DNA from: Defluviitaleaceae bacterium
GTDB taxonomy: Bacteria > Bacillota > Clostridia > Lachnospirales > WQUN01
Reading direction: 5' to 3'
Length of the DNA stretch: 64,000 nucleotides
Assembly (NCBI GenBank): GCA_009780315.1
Contig: WRAH01000004.1
Coordinates: forward strand, 1-64,000
Of this stretch, positions 1 through 7,774 are shown piece by piece. A program made the translations under genes and the position numbers. How positions within the stretch are numbered: position 1 is the stretch's first letter; each line of letters starts with the position of its first letter. Below the pieces are notes generated by a model that did not search any database, had not been told where the DNA came from, and saw nothing but the letters and a program-made list of their open reading frames with translations.

Positions 1-87
1 CACTAATTGCAGTGCTGATGCTTTTCCTGTGACATACGCTTCGGCTACTGCCATTTTTGTTTCAAGACTGAATTTGAATTTGCTCAC
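1..87 (-). CDS. IS3-type transposase OrfA, N-terminal fragment
   Basis: Reading the minus strand from a GTG at 87 gives 29 open codons to the window edge, beginning (M)SKFKFSLETKMAVAEAY. This pattern, a short basic start and then LETK-x-AVAEAY-x-x-GKAS, resembles the first helices of the helix-turn-helix in IS3/IS150-type OrfA proteins, which bind the element ends. An AGAGGGGAG ribosome binding site lies about 8 bases upstream of the GTG. Only the first third of a typical OrfA is visible. Whether the transposase is intact cannot be judged here. Confidence 0.6.
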   Translation of the reverse strand, partial: MSKFKFSLETKMAVAEAYVTGKASALQLV

Positions 88-150
88 CGAAAAACTCCCC
101 TCTCTGCTCCAGTGGTTTTTTTCACTGTCTACTTTGAGGGGAGCTTATCA
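1..150 (-). mobile_element. IS3-family insertion sequence, one end (partial)
   Basis: The outer tip on the minus strand begins TGATAAGCTCCCC, the TG start expected of an IS3-family end, followed by about 60 bases and a GTG-started transposase OrfA-like frame that leaves the window. The tip lies 24 bases past the stop codon of the neighbouring anti-sigma-like gene, so the element inserted just downstream of that gene. The second end and any target duplication are outside the window, so the family call rests on the protein start and tip only. Confidence 0.55.
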
Positions 151-173
151 TTTTCCTAAAGCCGCTTTTTTTA

Positions 174-1502
174 TTACTCTACTGTAAATGTTATATTCCA
201 TTGTACAGGAAGGGTTTGATAACTGAAAGTGTGGGCAATGAGTACATATTCGTGGAGGGTATCAAAATCTATATCAAAAATATGCTCATCAAATCTAGAA
301 CTTCCTATGACTCGTGGGTCGTTTATCGTGTAAGCATGACCATCTTCACCGATACCCAATGGATTGTGGAAGAATGTCTCACCATTTGCATCAATGTAAA
401 ACCATACTGTCATATCTGCATTGCGGGTTCCATTCCAAAGTTCATATGCGTTGATTTCCCAAATCTCGTATCCTGCATCAAAATATGCTTGCCTTTCAGC
501 GCGGAGGAGATTGAGTTCTTCAAGTGAACCATGAAATAATGAAAGGCGTGAAAACCCTTCCCATCCTGCTTCTTCAAGCACTCTGCGCTCGGGGTGGTAT
601 ACTTGAATGTGAAGTCTTCCATCAATTACACCAATGCTGGAAATAGAAGCACGTGCATCGGCAAAGTCAAAGAAAGAGGCTAAAGAAATATCTGCGTTAC
701 CTGGTACAAGTACAGGGATACCTTCGGTGCGTATGCTTTCCTCATATGATGACCGTATGCTTTCTGCCATTTCCCAACTATCCACATTAAGGGTTTGTAT
801 TGCTGTACCCCATGGATTTGGGTTTTCATATTGATAAATGATATAGTCGCTATTGTTTAAAAAATTAGCCAAGTTGACTGCAACAGATGCGTGTTGTTCG
901 TCTTGTACATCAAACATGATTTCCCAAAGATGAAATGTAAGTTCCATACCTTCTACGTTTACGCCAAACTCATGACTGGCGTGCATTGTCACAATGCCAT
1001 TTTCATCGGTGTGAATCACCTCTGTTCCTCTGTATGAACCCGTCCATGCGTCCATTGGAAAATCATCATCTGTCGGTACTAAGGTGTTTTCAACGCGAAA
1101 GCCATTACTTAGGCGGTTGCCTGTCGTATCTTCTAGTGTGAAATATACGTCTACGGCATTACCCTCCACATTTACGGCAACAAGCTCCACCCGTATACCA
1201 TCATAAATGATCTCTTGGTCTGCGTCATCAGTGGCTATTTCAATGGGTGTGAGGTTTTCTGCGTATGTTTCACCAACAATATCACGCAAACGGTCAAAAC
1301 CACCAAGATACTGTGTAGCAAAGGCGGTTGTACCTAAAAGTAATACTGCTGCAATGGCAAGAATAACCCCTTTTTTTATAGGTCGTTTGGTTTTTTTCAT
1401 TTTTTCTTCAATCTCTTTCATCATATTAAAATCTTGAGTTTGTACGCTTTTTAGGGCGTTTAGGATGAGCATTTCATCTTGGTCATATCTATTTTTTTCC
1501 AT
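174..1502 (-). CDS. Membrane anti-sigma-like protein (DUF4179-type), partner of the upstream ECF sigma factor
   Basis: The protein has 442 residues. An acidic/basic cytoplasmic N-terminus of about 55 residues is followed by one membrane segment (KKGVILAIAAVLLLGTTAFA) and a large extracytoplasmic region of about 370 residues without a motif I can name. This architecture, encoded directly after an ECF sigma gene, is typical of clostridial anti-sigma factors with a DUF4179-like first extracellular domain. I chose the ATG at 1502 because GGAGGGG lies 5 bases upstream. It overlaps the sigma stop by 14 bases, which implies translational coupling. Longer in-frame starts would run through the sigma gene. 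Function is inferred from context: it would hold the sigma factor at the membrane until an envelope signal arrives. An IS end lies just past its stop. Confidence 0.7.
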   Translation of the reverse strand: MEKNRYDQDEMLILNALKSVQTQDFNMMKEIEEKMKKTKRPIKKGVILAIAAVLLLGTTAFATQYLGGFDRLRDIVGETYAENLTPIEIATDDADQEIIYDGIRVELVAVNVEGNAVDVYFTLEDTTGNRLSNGFRVENTLVPTDDDFPMDAWTGSYRGTEVIHTDENGIVTMHASHEFGVNVEGMELTFHLWEIMFDVQDEQHASVAVNLANFLNNSDYIIYQYENPNPWGTAIQTLNVDSWEMAESIRSSYEESIRTEGIPVLVPGNADISLASFFDFADARASISSIGVIDGRLHIQVYHPERRVLEEAGWEGFSRLSLFHGSLEELNLLRAERQAYFDAGYEIWEINAYELWNGTRNADMTVWFYIDANGETFFHNPLGIGEDGHAYTINDPRVIGSSRFDEHIFDIDFDTLHEYVLIAHTFSYQTLPVQWNITFTVE

Positions 1503-2031
1503 ATTGCCCCTCCAATCCTTGCTCACGTAATGCTTCTGCCAATCGCTTCTTTGCCCGCTCATATCGCTTACGCAATGTTGCGGCAGATACATTATAAATT
1601 TTGCTTAACTCGTCATAATCCATATCATCTATAAGACGGCTTATGACCAAAGCGCGGTCTTTTGGATTAAGTGTTCCTAGCGCGGTACTGACTTCCTCAC
1701 TCATGCCGTCTTCCATTTGATAAAATGTTTTGACAGTGTGTTTTTCGCGTTCCATAAAGCTGAAGAACCGCTTACGCTTGCGCAAAATATCTATACATTG
1801 ATTATAGGCAATTTTGTACAAAAGCGGAGAAAGTTCGCCATTCATATAATCGGCAGATGCATTAGAATAAAACGCTTTTAAAAATGTGGTTTGCACGACA
1901 TCTTGTGCCTCATGATAATCTCTAAGCAAAAGATGACAATATCTTAAAATGGCTTTTCCATGGGCATTTATCATTTGCTCCAAAGTGATGTCTACAGATG
2001 CCGCGGCTTTCGTATCCACTAAAATATCCAT
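1489..2031 (-). CDS. ECF-type RNA polymerase sigma factor
   Basis: The protein has 180 residues, the usual ECF length. Region 2 is recognisable around residues 20-85 (AILRYCHLLL, EAQDVVQTTFLKAF, LYKIAYNQCIDILRKRKR). Region 4 is at about 115-175 (LNPKDRALVISRLID, DYDELSKIYNVSAATLRKRYERAKKRL), a helix-turn-helix that would read the -35 element. No region 3 is present, as expected. GAGAGGAGA lies directly before the ATG. The next gene, an anti-sigma-like membrane protein, overlaps its end. A candidate self-dependent promoter and a 14-base perfect palindrome lie upstream. Confidence 0.9.
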   Translation of the reverse strand: MDILVDTKAAASVDITLEQMINAHGKAILRYCHLLLRDYHEAQDVVQTTFLKAFYSNASADYMNGELSPLLYKIAYNQCIDILRKRKRFFSFMEREKHTVKTFYQMEDGMSEEVSTALGTLNPKDRALVISRLIDDMDYDELSKIYNVSAATLRKRYERAKKRLAEALREQGLEGQYGKK

Positions 2032-2050
2032 TCTCCTCTCGTGTGTAGTT

Positions 2051-2064
2051 TACAATCGATTGTA
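2051..2064. repeat. Perfect 14-bp palindrome in the sigma gene leader
   Basis: The sequence TACAATCGATTGTA is its own reverse complement. It lies between the candidate ECF promoter and the start codon, 20 bases before the ATG. A dimeric repressor site is one reading. No regulator is identified. Confidence 0.5.
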
Positions 2065-2069
2065 CATGT

Positions 2070-2099
2070 ATAACGACTCATGAGAAGTGTTTTGTGACA
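2070..2099 (-). promoter_or_regulatory. Candidate ECF-dependent promoter of the sigma/anti-sigma pair
   Basis: On the minus strand TGTCAC (2094-2099), an 18-base spacer and CGTTAT (2070-2075) lie 39 bases before the sigma start. The elements resemble the AAC-like -35 and CGT -10 boxes of Firmicute ECF promoters, which would mean autoregulation. This is from visual matching only. Confidence 0.4.
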
Positions 2100-2138
2100 T
2101 GTTTGGGAAAAAGTTTTTTTATGTAAATAATATATAAA

Positions 2139-2170
2139 TAAAAGGACGGAAATTTTCCGTCCTTTTATTT
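2139..2170. terminator. Bidirectional rho-independent terminator
   Basis: AAAAGGACGGAAA pairs with TTTCCGTCCTTTT with almost no loop, with T-runs on both strands. It lies 22 bases past the stop of the VanW gene (minus strand) and also insulates the sigma gene. Confidence 0.8.
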
Positions 2171-2191
2171 TATGATTTTTTAAATGGGTGA

Positions 2192-3769
2192 TTATTCACT
2201 AGCGTTCGCTAAAGGTACTAAAAGAATACGATTTTGCGCACGGTATACATCTCTGGCAATAAACGTGCGGCTTATTTCATTACCCTCTGTGTCGTAGATA
2301 ACACGATATGTGCGTGTGACAAAACCATTTGCTCCTGCAAACTCCACTCTTGTTTCCCCATAAGGTACGCTGGCATCTGCGCGCCGAGTGGTTTCAAAAG
2401 GCGTTGCAGTAGAATATGATGCAATCCTTATTGTGTAATCACTGGTGCGTGTGCCAATGAAACGTGAGGTCATACTGCGTCCATCAAATTCAATTTCAAT
2501 TCTTATAGGGTAGGGGGTGTTATTTCTAAATTGTAGGTCAAGCTGTCCCCAGTATATTGCTGCATCATGCCCAAGGGGAAGATACGCAATTGGGCGTGAA
2601 TGGGCGCGTCGTGCAATGACTTCGAGATATGCATGAAGTACATTGTCATACAACGTGGACGATACTTGACAAATGCCCCCGCCTATCATATCAACCAGTT
2701 GCCCATCTCGAAATCCCCCTGCGTTTTGAAATCCCCGTTCTGCTGTGCGTCTGCCAACGACTTCATTAAAAGAAAATACATCGCCAGGGTTAAGCACAAG
2801 ACCGTCTATATATGAAGCCGCAAGTGTGACATTATTCAATCTGGCATTTGTTCCTGCAACATGGGTGGTTCTGCTGGCAAGTTCGTCACGGAAAAGTCTA
2901 TCTTGCAGATATTCAGTTGTAACTTCTGGTTCAGTAAATACGAGAGGAATGATAAATTCTTCTCCAATATTAGCGGCTGTTAATTGTGCCGTGGCTGCGT
3001 CTAAATCAAAACTTACACCTGTGGTGCTTTGCGTTGCGCTGAATGTTTCAGGGTCATAAACAGCATCAACAGCGTCTATGTGAAGCATATCATAAAGTCT
3101 ACTTAAATCAATGTCTATTGACTCAGATAAAGCAGGCATGAAATCCACAGTCAAATGTGTACCCTCTTGCAAAGCTATAAAAAGGGTCTCTTCAACAAGA
3201 TTAAATAATTCATTTTCATTAACAGGCTCAAAACCTGCCGTTACAATGGTAATCTTATAATCATCAATGATATATGATGCATTTTCATGAAGTGTCTCGT
3301 TAAAAGCTTGTGTATGTACGGCTACTTTCTCTCGTACAAAGTGTTCATTTAGCACAGGTTCACTGGTGCCATTCAAATCAGTTTCACCCAGTAATGAACC
3401 CACAAAAGCGAAAGTATTTCCAAAGAAAGAGCCGTTTCTGCCATGTGAAAATGCCGCCTGCACAGTCTCCTCTGCATTTAATGACAAACCAGCGTCATTG
3501 CCTAAGATGGTAAAGCTTATTCCATTAGGAAAATTCACCGTCACTGCAACAGAATCTGCGTTGGTCTCAAAGCCTAAGTTAATTAGTCGATTATTGGCTT
3601 CAGCAATCGTCATACCAGACAAATCCACCCCTTCAGCCGAAACATTTGGAAAAATGACATCACTGTCTGCCACAAAAAAACCTAATGCAACTGTTGCAGA
3701 TGCAATGATTAACGTAATGGTGGCAATAAATGCAATGAAAGTCTTTTTAATGGAACTTTTGTTCATCAT
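2192..3769 (-). CDS. VanW family protein with PG-binding and G5 domains
   Basis: The protein has about 525 residues. An N-terminal signal anchor (TFIAFIATITLIIASATVALGFF) is followed by about 200 residues resembling the putative peptidoglycan-binding PG_binding_4 region, which starts with the typical VDLSGMTIAEANNRL. The VanW core covers about residues 280-420 (FSFNEVVGRRTAERGF, GGGICQVSSTLYDNVLHA, HSRPIAYLPLGHDAAI). A C-terminal G5-like domain covers about 455-515 (YGETRVEFAGANG, YRVIYDTEGNEISR). It probably acts outside the membrane on peptidoglycan; its biochemical role in non-resistance settings is not known. Two adjacent ATGs (3769 and 3766) follow AAGGACG, and I take the first. It has its own promoter and terminator. 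Confidence 0.85.
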   Translation of the reverse strand: MMNKSSIKKTFIAFIATITLIIASATVALGFFVADSDVIFPNVSAEGVDLSGMTIAEANNRLINLGFETNADSVAVTVNFPNGISFTILGNDAGLSLNAEETVQAAFSHGRNGSFFGNTFAFVGSLLGETDLNGTSEPVLNEHFVREKVAVHTQAFNETLHENASYIIDDYKITIVTAGFEPVNENELFNLVEETLFIALQEGTHLTVDFMPALSESIDIDLSRLYDMLHIDAVDAVYDPETFSATQSTTGVSFDLDAATAQLTAANIGEEFIIPLVFTEPEVTTEYLQDRLFRDELASRTTHVAGTNARLNNVTLAASYIDGLVLNPGDVFSFNEVVGRRTAERGFQNAGGFRDGQLVDMIGGGICQVSSTLYDNVLHAYLEVIARRAHSRPIAYLPLGHDAAIYWGQLDLQFRNNTPYPIRIEIEFDGRSMTSRFIGTRTSDYTIRIASYSTATPFETTRRADASVPYGETRVEFAGANGFVTRTYRVIYDTEGNEISRTFIARDVYRAQNRILLVPLANASE

Positions 3770-3804
3770 TATCACGTCCTTAATCTTAGAAACTGTCACT
3801 TGTC

Positions 3805-3833
3805 AATATACCCTACAAAGAGAAAAAAGTCAA
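3805..3833 (-). promoter_or_regulatory. Sigma-A-type promoter of the VanW gene
   Basis: On the minus strand TTGACT (3828-3833), 17 bases, then TATATT (3805-3810), about 36 bases before the start codon. Spacing and both boxes fit a vegetative promoter. Confidence 0.65.
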
Positions 3834-3840
3834 AAAATTC

Positions 3841-4401
3841 TTAATCAAACATCATCTTTTTTAGTCCAGCCCTTGCCCGTGAAATACGTGACTTTACAGT
3901 ACCCACTGTTATCTTTAAAGTTTCTGCTATTTCATCATAACTAAGCCCTTGCATATCTCTAAGTATTATTACCATTCTATGGTCGTCTGGCAATTTGTTG
4001 ATAGCCATTAAAATTTCTTTTACACGTTCATTGCCTTCGGCAGAATTTTCAGCAGAGGGTAGGGGCGCAACTGGAGTGAGTTCAGTTAATTCGACAGTTT
4101 GAGGGCGGCGTTTGCGTAAAACATCTAGGCAAACCCGTGCAGTGATTGTACAAATCCATGCCTTTAAACTACCGTCTTCTTTAATTGTTACACGTGTTAA
4201 TCCATTATAAATTTTTATTGCCGCTTCTTGGCTAGCGTCCATGGCATCTTCCGCATTTTGAAAATATCTGCGGGAGACATGATAAATAAGCCGTTCATAC
4301 CGCCTTAAAATTTCTTCAAAGGCTTGAGAATTAGCGGCTTGTCCTAAGTTTAACTCCTCTTGAGCCTTTGCTAAAAGTGTAGCATCATTCAAAATATTCA
4401 C
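3841..4401 (-). CDS. ECF-type RNA polymerase sigma factor (SigW/RpoE-like)
   Basis: The protein has 186 residues. Region 2 lies at about 25-95 (AFEEILRRYERLIYHVSRRY, DAMDASQEAAIKIYNGL, LKAWICTITARVCLDVLRKR). A variable Pro/Ala/Glu linker follows, then region 4 at about 130-183 (LPDDHRMVIILRDMQGLSYD, TVGTVKSRISRARAGLKKM). No anti-sigma gene follows; the next gene downstream is the independently promoted VanW gene. The listed start is a GTG at 4401 with no clear SD of its own. A TTG at 4392 has AGGTG five bases upstream and may be the real start. The 6S-like RNA lies just upstream, so expression could depend on readthrough from that promoter. Confidence 0.85.
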   Translation of the reverse strand: MNILNDATLLAKAQEELNLGQAANSQAFEEILRRYERLIYHVSRRYFQNAEDAMDASQEAAIKIYNGLTRVTIKEDGSLKAWICTITARVCLDVLRKRRPQTVELTELTPVAPLPSAENSAEGNERVKEILMAINKLPDDHRMVIILRDMQGLSYDEIAETLKITVGTVKSRISRARAGLKKMMFD

Positions 4402-4435
4402 CTAAAAAACAATAAAATAACCCAGAATACCGGTC
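4402..4435 (-). terminator. Weak terminator-like hairpin between the 6S-like RNA and the sigma gene
   Basis: On the minus strand CCGG-TATT-CTGG is followed by a T-rich tail reaching the sigma start codon. The stem is only four base pairs, so partial readthrough into the sigma gene is plausible. Confidence 0.35.
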
Positions 4436-4442
4436 CTATATT

Positions 4443-4594
4443 TTGACACCTAGCCTTGGGCTAGGGGGGTGTCCGCAACAAGGCTTCCGCCTTCCACTCA
4501 AAGATGGCACGACGTAGACCTTGCAATAAATAAGACTCCCATTTTACATCTGTAGGTTCAAAATAATAGGGTGTCGAGCATCCCAGGCTCTGTA
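4443..4594 (-). ncRNA. ssrS: Candidate 6S RNA (SsrS)
   Basis: This intergenic stretch has a near-consensus promoter, no start codon in its open frame and strong RNA structure. The ends can form a closing stem (AGCCTGGG near the 5' end with CCCAAGGCT near the 3' end). TTTGAACC followed about 15 bases later by GGGAGTC recalls the conserved bubble segment of many 6S RNAs. AAGGC-GGAA-GCCTT makes a perfect tetraloop hairpin at 4480-4493. 6S RNA mimics an open promoter and binds the sigma-A holoenzyme. The length, about 152 bases, is short for the family (usually 180-200). The alternative is a structured leader of the downstream sigma factor gene. A covariance-model search would decide. Confidence 0.5.
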
Positions 4595-4600
4595 TTAAGT

Positions 4601-4629
4601 ATTATAATAGGGGTATAAGAATATTTCAA
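4601..4629 (-). promoter_or_regulatory. Strong sigma-A promoter driving the 6S-like RNA
   Basis: On the minus strand TTGAAA (4624-4629), exactly 17 bases, then a perfect TATAAT (4601-4606). The -35 box overlaps the last codons of ribF. The predicted start is near 4594, over 190 bases before the next coding start, which favours a non-coding product. Confidence 0.75.
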
Positions 4630-5519
4630 GTAGCAAAATGAATATCTTGCAAAATTTGTTGTTTTAGCTCGTCTAAAGTATCAAAACGCTTTTCCGAACG
4701 AATAAATTTTAAAAATTCAACTTTGATAGGACGATGATAAGTCTCTTCTTTAAAATGCCCAACACTGTTTAAAATATGCGTCTCCACTGAACGATGAACC
4801 ATAGCATGAGAAGCATTAACAGTCGGACGAAATCCAATATTTGTAATGCTTTGCATTGCTTCGCCATCCAGCGTCACACGTGTAGAATATACACCGTCTG
4901 CGGGCAAAAACTTATTTTCATCAGGATAAATATTTAATGTAGGAAAGCCTAATGTACGGCCAAGCTGACGGCCTTTTTCAGTAATTCCCATTGTAAAAAA
5001 AGGAAATCCAAGCATGGCATTTGCTTCTGGTAGCCGATTTTCAACAAGTAAGCTTCTTATGATGGATGTGCTAATAGGCAAGTTATCAATATTTTTTGCC
5101 ATTTTCACGACACTAACTTTTGCTCCAAACTTGGAAGCTTCATATTGCAAAGTTTCAACTGTGCCTTCTCGCTTGAATCCAAAGCGATAATTTTCTCCAA
5201 CAATAATTTCACGGGCTTTATATTCATTAAAAATTTTTTTGCAAAATGCAATAGGTGAAAGCTTGGAAAATGCTTTATCAAAGTGACAAGTTAAAATTTT
5301 ATCTACTCCACATTTTGTTATTAAATAAGTACGTTCAGCTTCTGTGAAGAGGGGTTTGTAATGGGTATTGCCAAGCACTTTACTTGGGTGAGGCTCAAAT
5401 ACCATTGCAGCAGGCGTAAGTTTTTTTTCTTTTGCATGGCGGACAGTTTCCACCAGCAAAGCCTTGTGTCCTTGATGGATACTTTCAAATTTGCCAATGG
5501 CAAGCACTACACCTGCCAT
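4626..5519 (-). CDS. ribF: Bifunctional riboflavin kinase / FMN adenylyltransferase
   Basis: The protein has 297 residues, close to the usual 300-315. The N-terminal nucleotidyltransferase (FAD synthetase) half has GKFESIHQGH at residues 9-18, the family's GxFDGxHxGH site with E for D and S for G. ISTSIIR near 150 is the second signature. The C-terminal flavokinase half has GRQLGRTLGFPTLN and DGVYSTRV and runs to the end. It makes FMN and FAD from riboflavin and ATP in the cytoplasm. Its ATG overlaps the stop of the NrnA-TruB gene (TAATG), so it is the translationally coupled last gene of the operon, as ribF is in many Firmicutes. Confidence 0.93.
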   Translation of the reverse strand: MAGVVLAIGKFESIHQGHKALLVETVRHAKEKKLTPAAMVFEPHPSKVLGNTHYKPLFTEAERTYLITKCGVDKILTCHFDKAFSKLSPIAFCKKIFNEYKAREIIVGENYRFGFKREGTVETLQYEASKFGAKVSVVKMAKNIDNLPISTSIIRSLLVENRLPEANAMLGFPFFTMGITEKGRQLGRTLGFPTLNIYPDENKFLPADGVYSTRVTLDGEAMQSITNIGFRPTVNASHAMVHRSVETHILNSVGHFKEETYHRPIKVEFLKFIRSEKRFDTLDELKQQILQDIHFAT

Positions 5520-7378
5520 TATAACATGACCTCTACACGTAACTTTTTGCCTTCTTTGCGAAAAAGTCCTGTAATACGATATGGGTCTTTAAGCCAGCAT
5601 TTTTCGCCATCCTCTAATGGCTTGTCTATTTCAACAGCACCAAGGAGTAATGGATTGCCATTTCTTGCGCGAACCAAATTATCTGGATTTATAATGCCCA
5701 TAGGGTAGGGCAGTACTTGGTTTACTGGCAAAATCATATCGTCAAGACTATAATCATTAGCGGCAGCTTGAATTTGAGCAAGTGTATATGCATTTTCTAT
5801 CGAAAAAACACCACTTTGGGTACGTTTTAAATGACCCATGGCTGCGCCGCAACCTAAATCGTTACCAATATCTTCACATAAAGTACGAATATACGTACCT
5901 TTTGAACAAGTCACTTCAATAGTAAATCTATCATCTGCAAAATTTATAACTTTTATATCATGGATAACAACAGGTCGTGCAGGTCGCTTCACTGTTTTAC
6001 CTTGGCGGGCAAGTTCATATAGTTTTTGTCCGTTAATTTTTACTGCAGAATACATCGGTGGTATTTGCATATATTGCCCGCGGTTTTCAAATTTGAAAGA
6101 TTCTACAGCGGCAATGATTTTTTCCTTATCATTGATTGCATCTTTTTGGGTTAATATTGCCCCTGTCATGTCACCTGTGTCAGTGGTTACACCTAAAATA
6201 ACTTCTGCTACATATGTTTTGCTTTCAGCCGTTATATAGTTTGAAAGCTTTGTGGCTCGTCCTAAGCATACTGGTAAAACACCCTCTGCTTCAGGGTCTA
6301 ATGTACCTGTATGACCAATTTGTTTGCCAAAAATCTTACGCAAAATAGCCACTACATCATGTGATGTATAGCCTTTTTCTTTGTACACATTGATGATACC
6401 TGGGTTGACCTCCATGGTATATGTCATGATTTCTTTCATGATAAGGGGAATTGTTTTTGACATAATCTCTGCAACATTACCCTTTGTCGTTGCACCTGCG
6501 GCTAAAGCATGACCGCCACCGCCAAGCACTTTTGCAACACGTCCTACATTTGGCCCTTTGGAACGTAAACTTACTTTGACTTCGTTTTCTCGATGCCGCT
6601 CGTAGATTAAAACTGCTGAAAGTGCCCCGCGGGTACTCATGAGATATTCAACAACACCATCTAAATCAGAAGGGTCTGCATTGATATCGGCCAGCATATC
6701 ACGGGTTATATATGAGTATACAATTCTTCCGTCATGAGATTGCATTGCATTCATCAACACAACACCCATAGCTTTTCCAGCAGAAAAACGATGCCTATGC
6801 ATCAATTCATTGTAAATTTCAGTGAAAGGAATCCCCATATCCATAAGTCTTGCAGCAATTTCCATTGTAGATTTGTGGGTAGCCCCATATCTAAATCCGC
6901 CTGTATCACTAACAATACCTGCATAAATAGCCGACGCAATATCTGCAGTCGGCTCTGTAAGTTGTTCTATAATGCGAAAAACCATTTCGCTTGTAGATGA
7001 TGCAGTGGATTCAATATAACTGAATTGTGCAAAACCTTCGTTTGTTTCGTGATGGTCAATGCAAACTGTAAATTCAGCACGGTCAAAAAGAGGGCGATAC
7101 ACTCCAAGCCGCTCATAATCGGCACAATCAAGTGCCACAAAAACTTCAATTGGAAAATCCTCTTTCAAACGAGGATAAAGAAAGTGACGCCCAGGGATAA
7201 CGTTATACTTTTGAGCATAGGGTTCTAGCATAACATGAACTTTTTTCCCCATCTTTTCTAATGCCAAAGCAAGCCCAAAGCATGAACCAATAGAATCACC
7301 ATCAGGCCCGCTATGTCCAGCAATCACAAAACTTTCACGTTCACGAAACAATTTTAATATTTCTTGCATAAAACACAT
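5519..7378 (-). CDS. NrnA (DHH phosphoesterase) fused to TruB (tRNA pseudouridine-55 synthase)
   Basis: The protein has 619 residues in one uninterrupted frame. Residues 1-318 are NrnA-like: GHSGPDGDSIGS, ALDCADYERLG, the DHH motif CIDHHETN, VSDTGGFRYG and the DHHA1 GGGGHALAAG. NrnA degrades nanoRNA and pAp. Residues 325-619 are TruB: GIINVYKEKGYTSHDVV, the catalytic-Asp motif GHTGTLDPEAEGVLPVCLG, SKTYVAEV and SKGTYIRTLCEDIG. The C-terminus is PUA-like. In most Firmicutes the two genes are adjacent but separate. A GGAGGT at 6408-6413 in the linker may be a relic of a former truB ribosome site. The start is uncertain between 7378 and 7369. It lies between rbfA (24-base gap) and ribF (1-base overlap). 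Confidence 0.9.
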   Translation of the reverse strand: MCFMQEILKLFRERESFVIAGHSGPDGDSIGSCFGLALALEKMGKKVHVMLEPYAQKYNVIPGRHFLYPRLKEDFPIEVFVALDCADYERLGVYRPLFDRAEFTVCIDHHETNEGFAQFSYIESTASSTSEMVFRIIEQLTEPTADIASAIYAGIVSDTGGFRYGATHKSTMEIAARLMDMGIPFTEIYNELMHRHRFSAGKAMGVVLMNAMQSHDGRIVYSYITRDMLADINADPSDLDGVVEYLMSTRGALSAVLIYERHRENEVKVSLRSKGPNVGRVAKVLGGGGHALAAGATTKGNVAEIMSKTIPLIMKEIMTYTMEVNPGIINVYKEKGYTSHDVVAILRKIFGKQIGHTGTLDPEAEGVLPVCLGRATKLSNYITAESKTYVAEVILGVTTDTGDMTGAILTQKDAINDKEKIIAAVESFKFENRGQYMQIPPMYSAVKINGQKLYELARQGKTVKRPARPVVIHDIKVINFADDRFTIEVTCSKGTYIRTLCEDIGNDLGCGAAMGHLKRTQSGVFSIENAYTLAQIQAAANDYSLDDMILPVNQVLPYPMGIINPDNLVRARNGNPLLLGAVEIDKPLEDGEKCWLKDPYRITGLFRKEGKKLRVEVML

Positions 7379-7402
7379 TCTTTCAATAGTTCTCTACCCT
7401 AA

Positions 7403-7774
7403 CTAAGCATGTGCATCGTTAGTCGTTTTTTCATCATCGGCAACGGAGACGGATTCAATGAGCTTGCGCATTCTCATGCCATGCTCTATTGAATCGTCAT
7501 ATTCAAACTTAATTTCAGGCGTTTGACGTAGATTGATTGTTTCTGCAATACGCTTGCGTATAAACCCTGAAGCTTTATTTAAAGCAGCCATGGTAGATTC
7601 TTGTGTATTTCCTAAAATACTCACTGAAATTTTACAGTGCTTTAAATCTGTAGTTGTTTCCGCTTTAATCACACTAACAACCGTGCCAATGCGTGGGTCA
7701 GAAAGCTCTGACCGAATGATATTTGCTGTTACGCGGGCTATTTCATCGTTAATGCGAGTTATACGCGTTTTCAT
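7403..7774 (-). CDS. rbfA: Ribosome-binding factor A
   Basis: The protein has 123 residues, the family's usual size. The single KH-like domain is recognisable from [49 protein letters not shown] and the C-terminal [20 protein letters not shown]. RbfA assists late 30S subunit maturation by binding near helix 44 of 16S rRNA. The start ATG overlaps the infB stop (ATGA), indicating coupled translation. The last 12 residues are an acidic/polar tail. Confidence 0.95.
   Translation of the reverse strand: MKTRITRINDEIARVTANIIRSELSDPRIGTVVSVIKAETTTDLKHCKISVSILGNTQESTMAALNKASGFIRKRIAETINLRQTPEIKFEYDDSIEHGMRMRKLIESVSVADDEKTTNDAHA

Noticed and set aside
201-527. 108-residue plus-strand frame opposite the anti-sigma gene
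   Set aside because: Antisense shadow of a gene with clear coding features and SD on the minus strand.
4445-4600. Open minus-strand frame with readable protein-like sequence (WESYLLQGLRRAIFEW) between ribF and the sigma gene
   Set aside because: No start codon or SD in frame; the palindromic stems and promoter position fit an RNA better.
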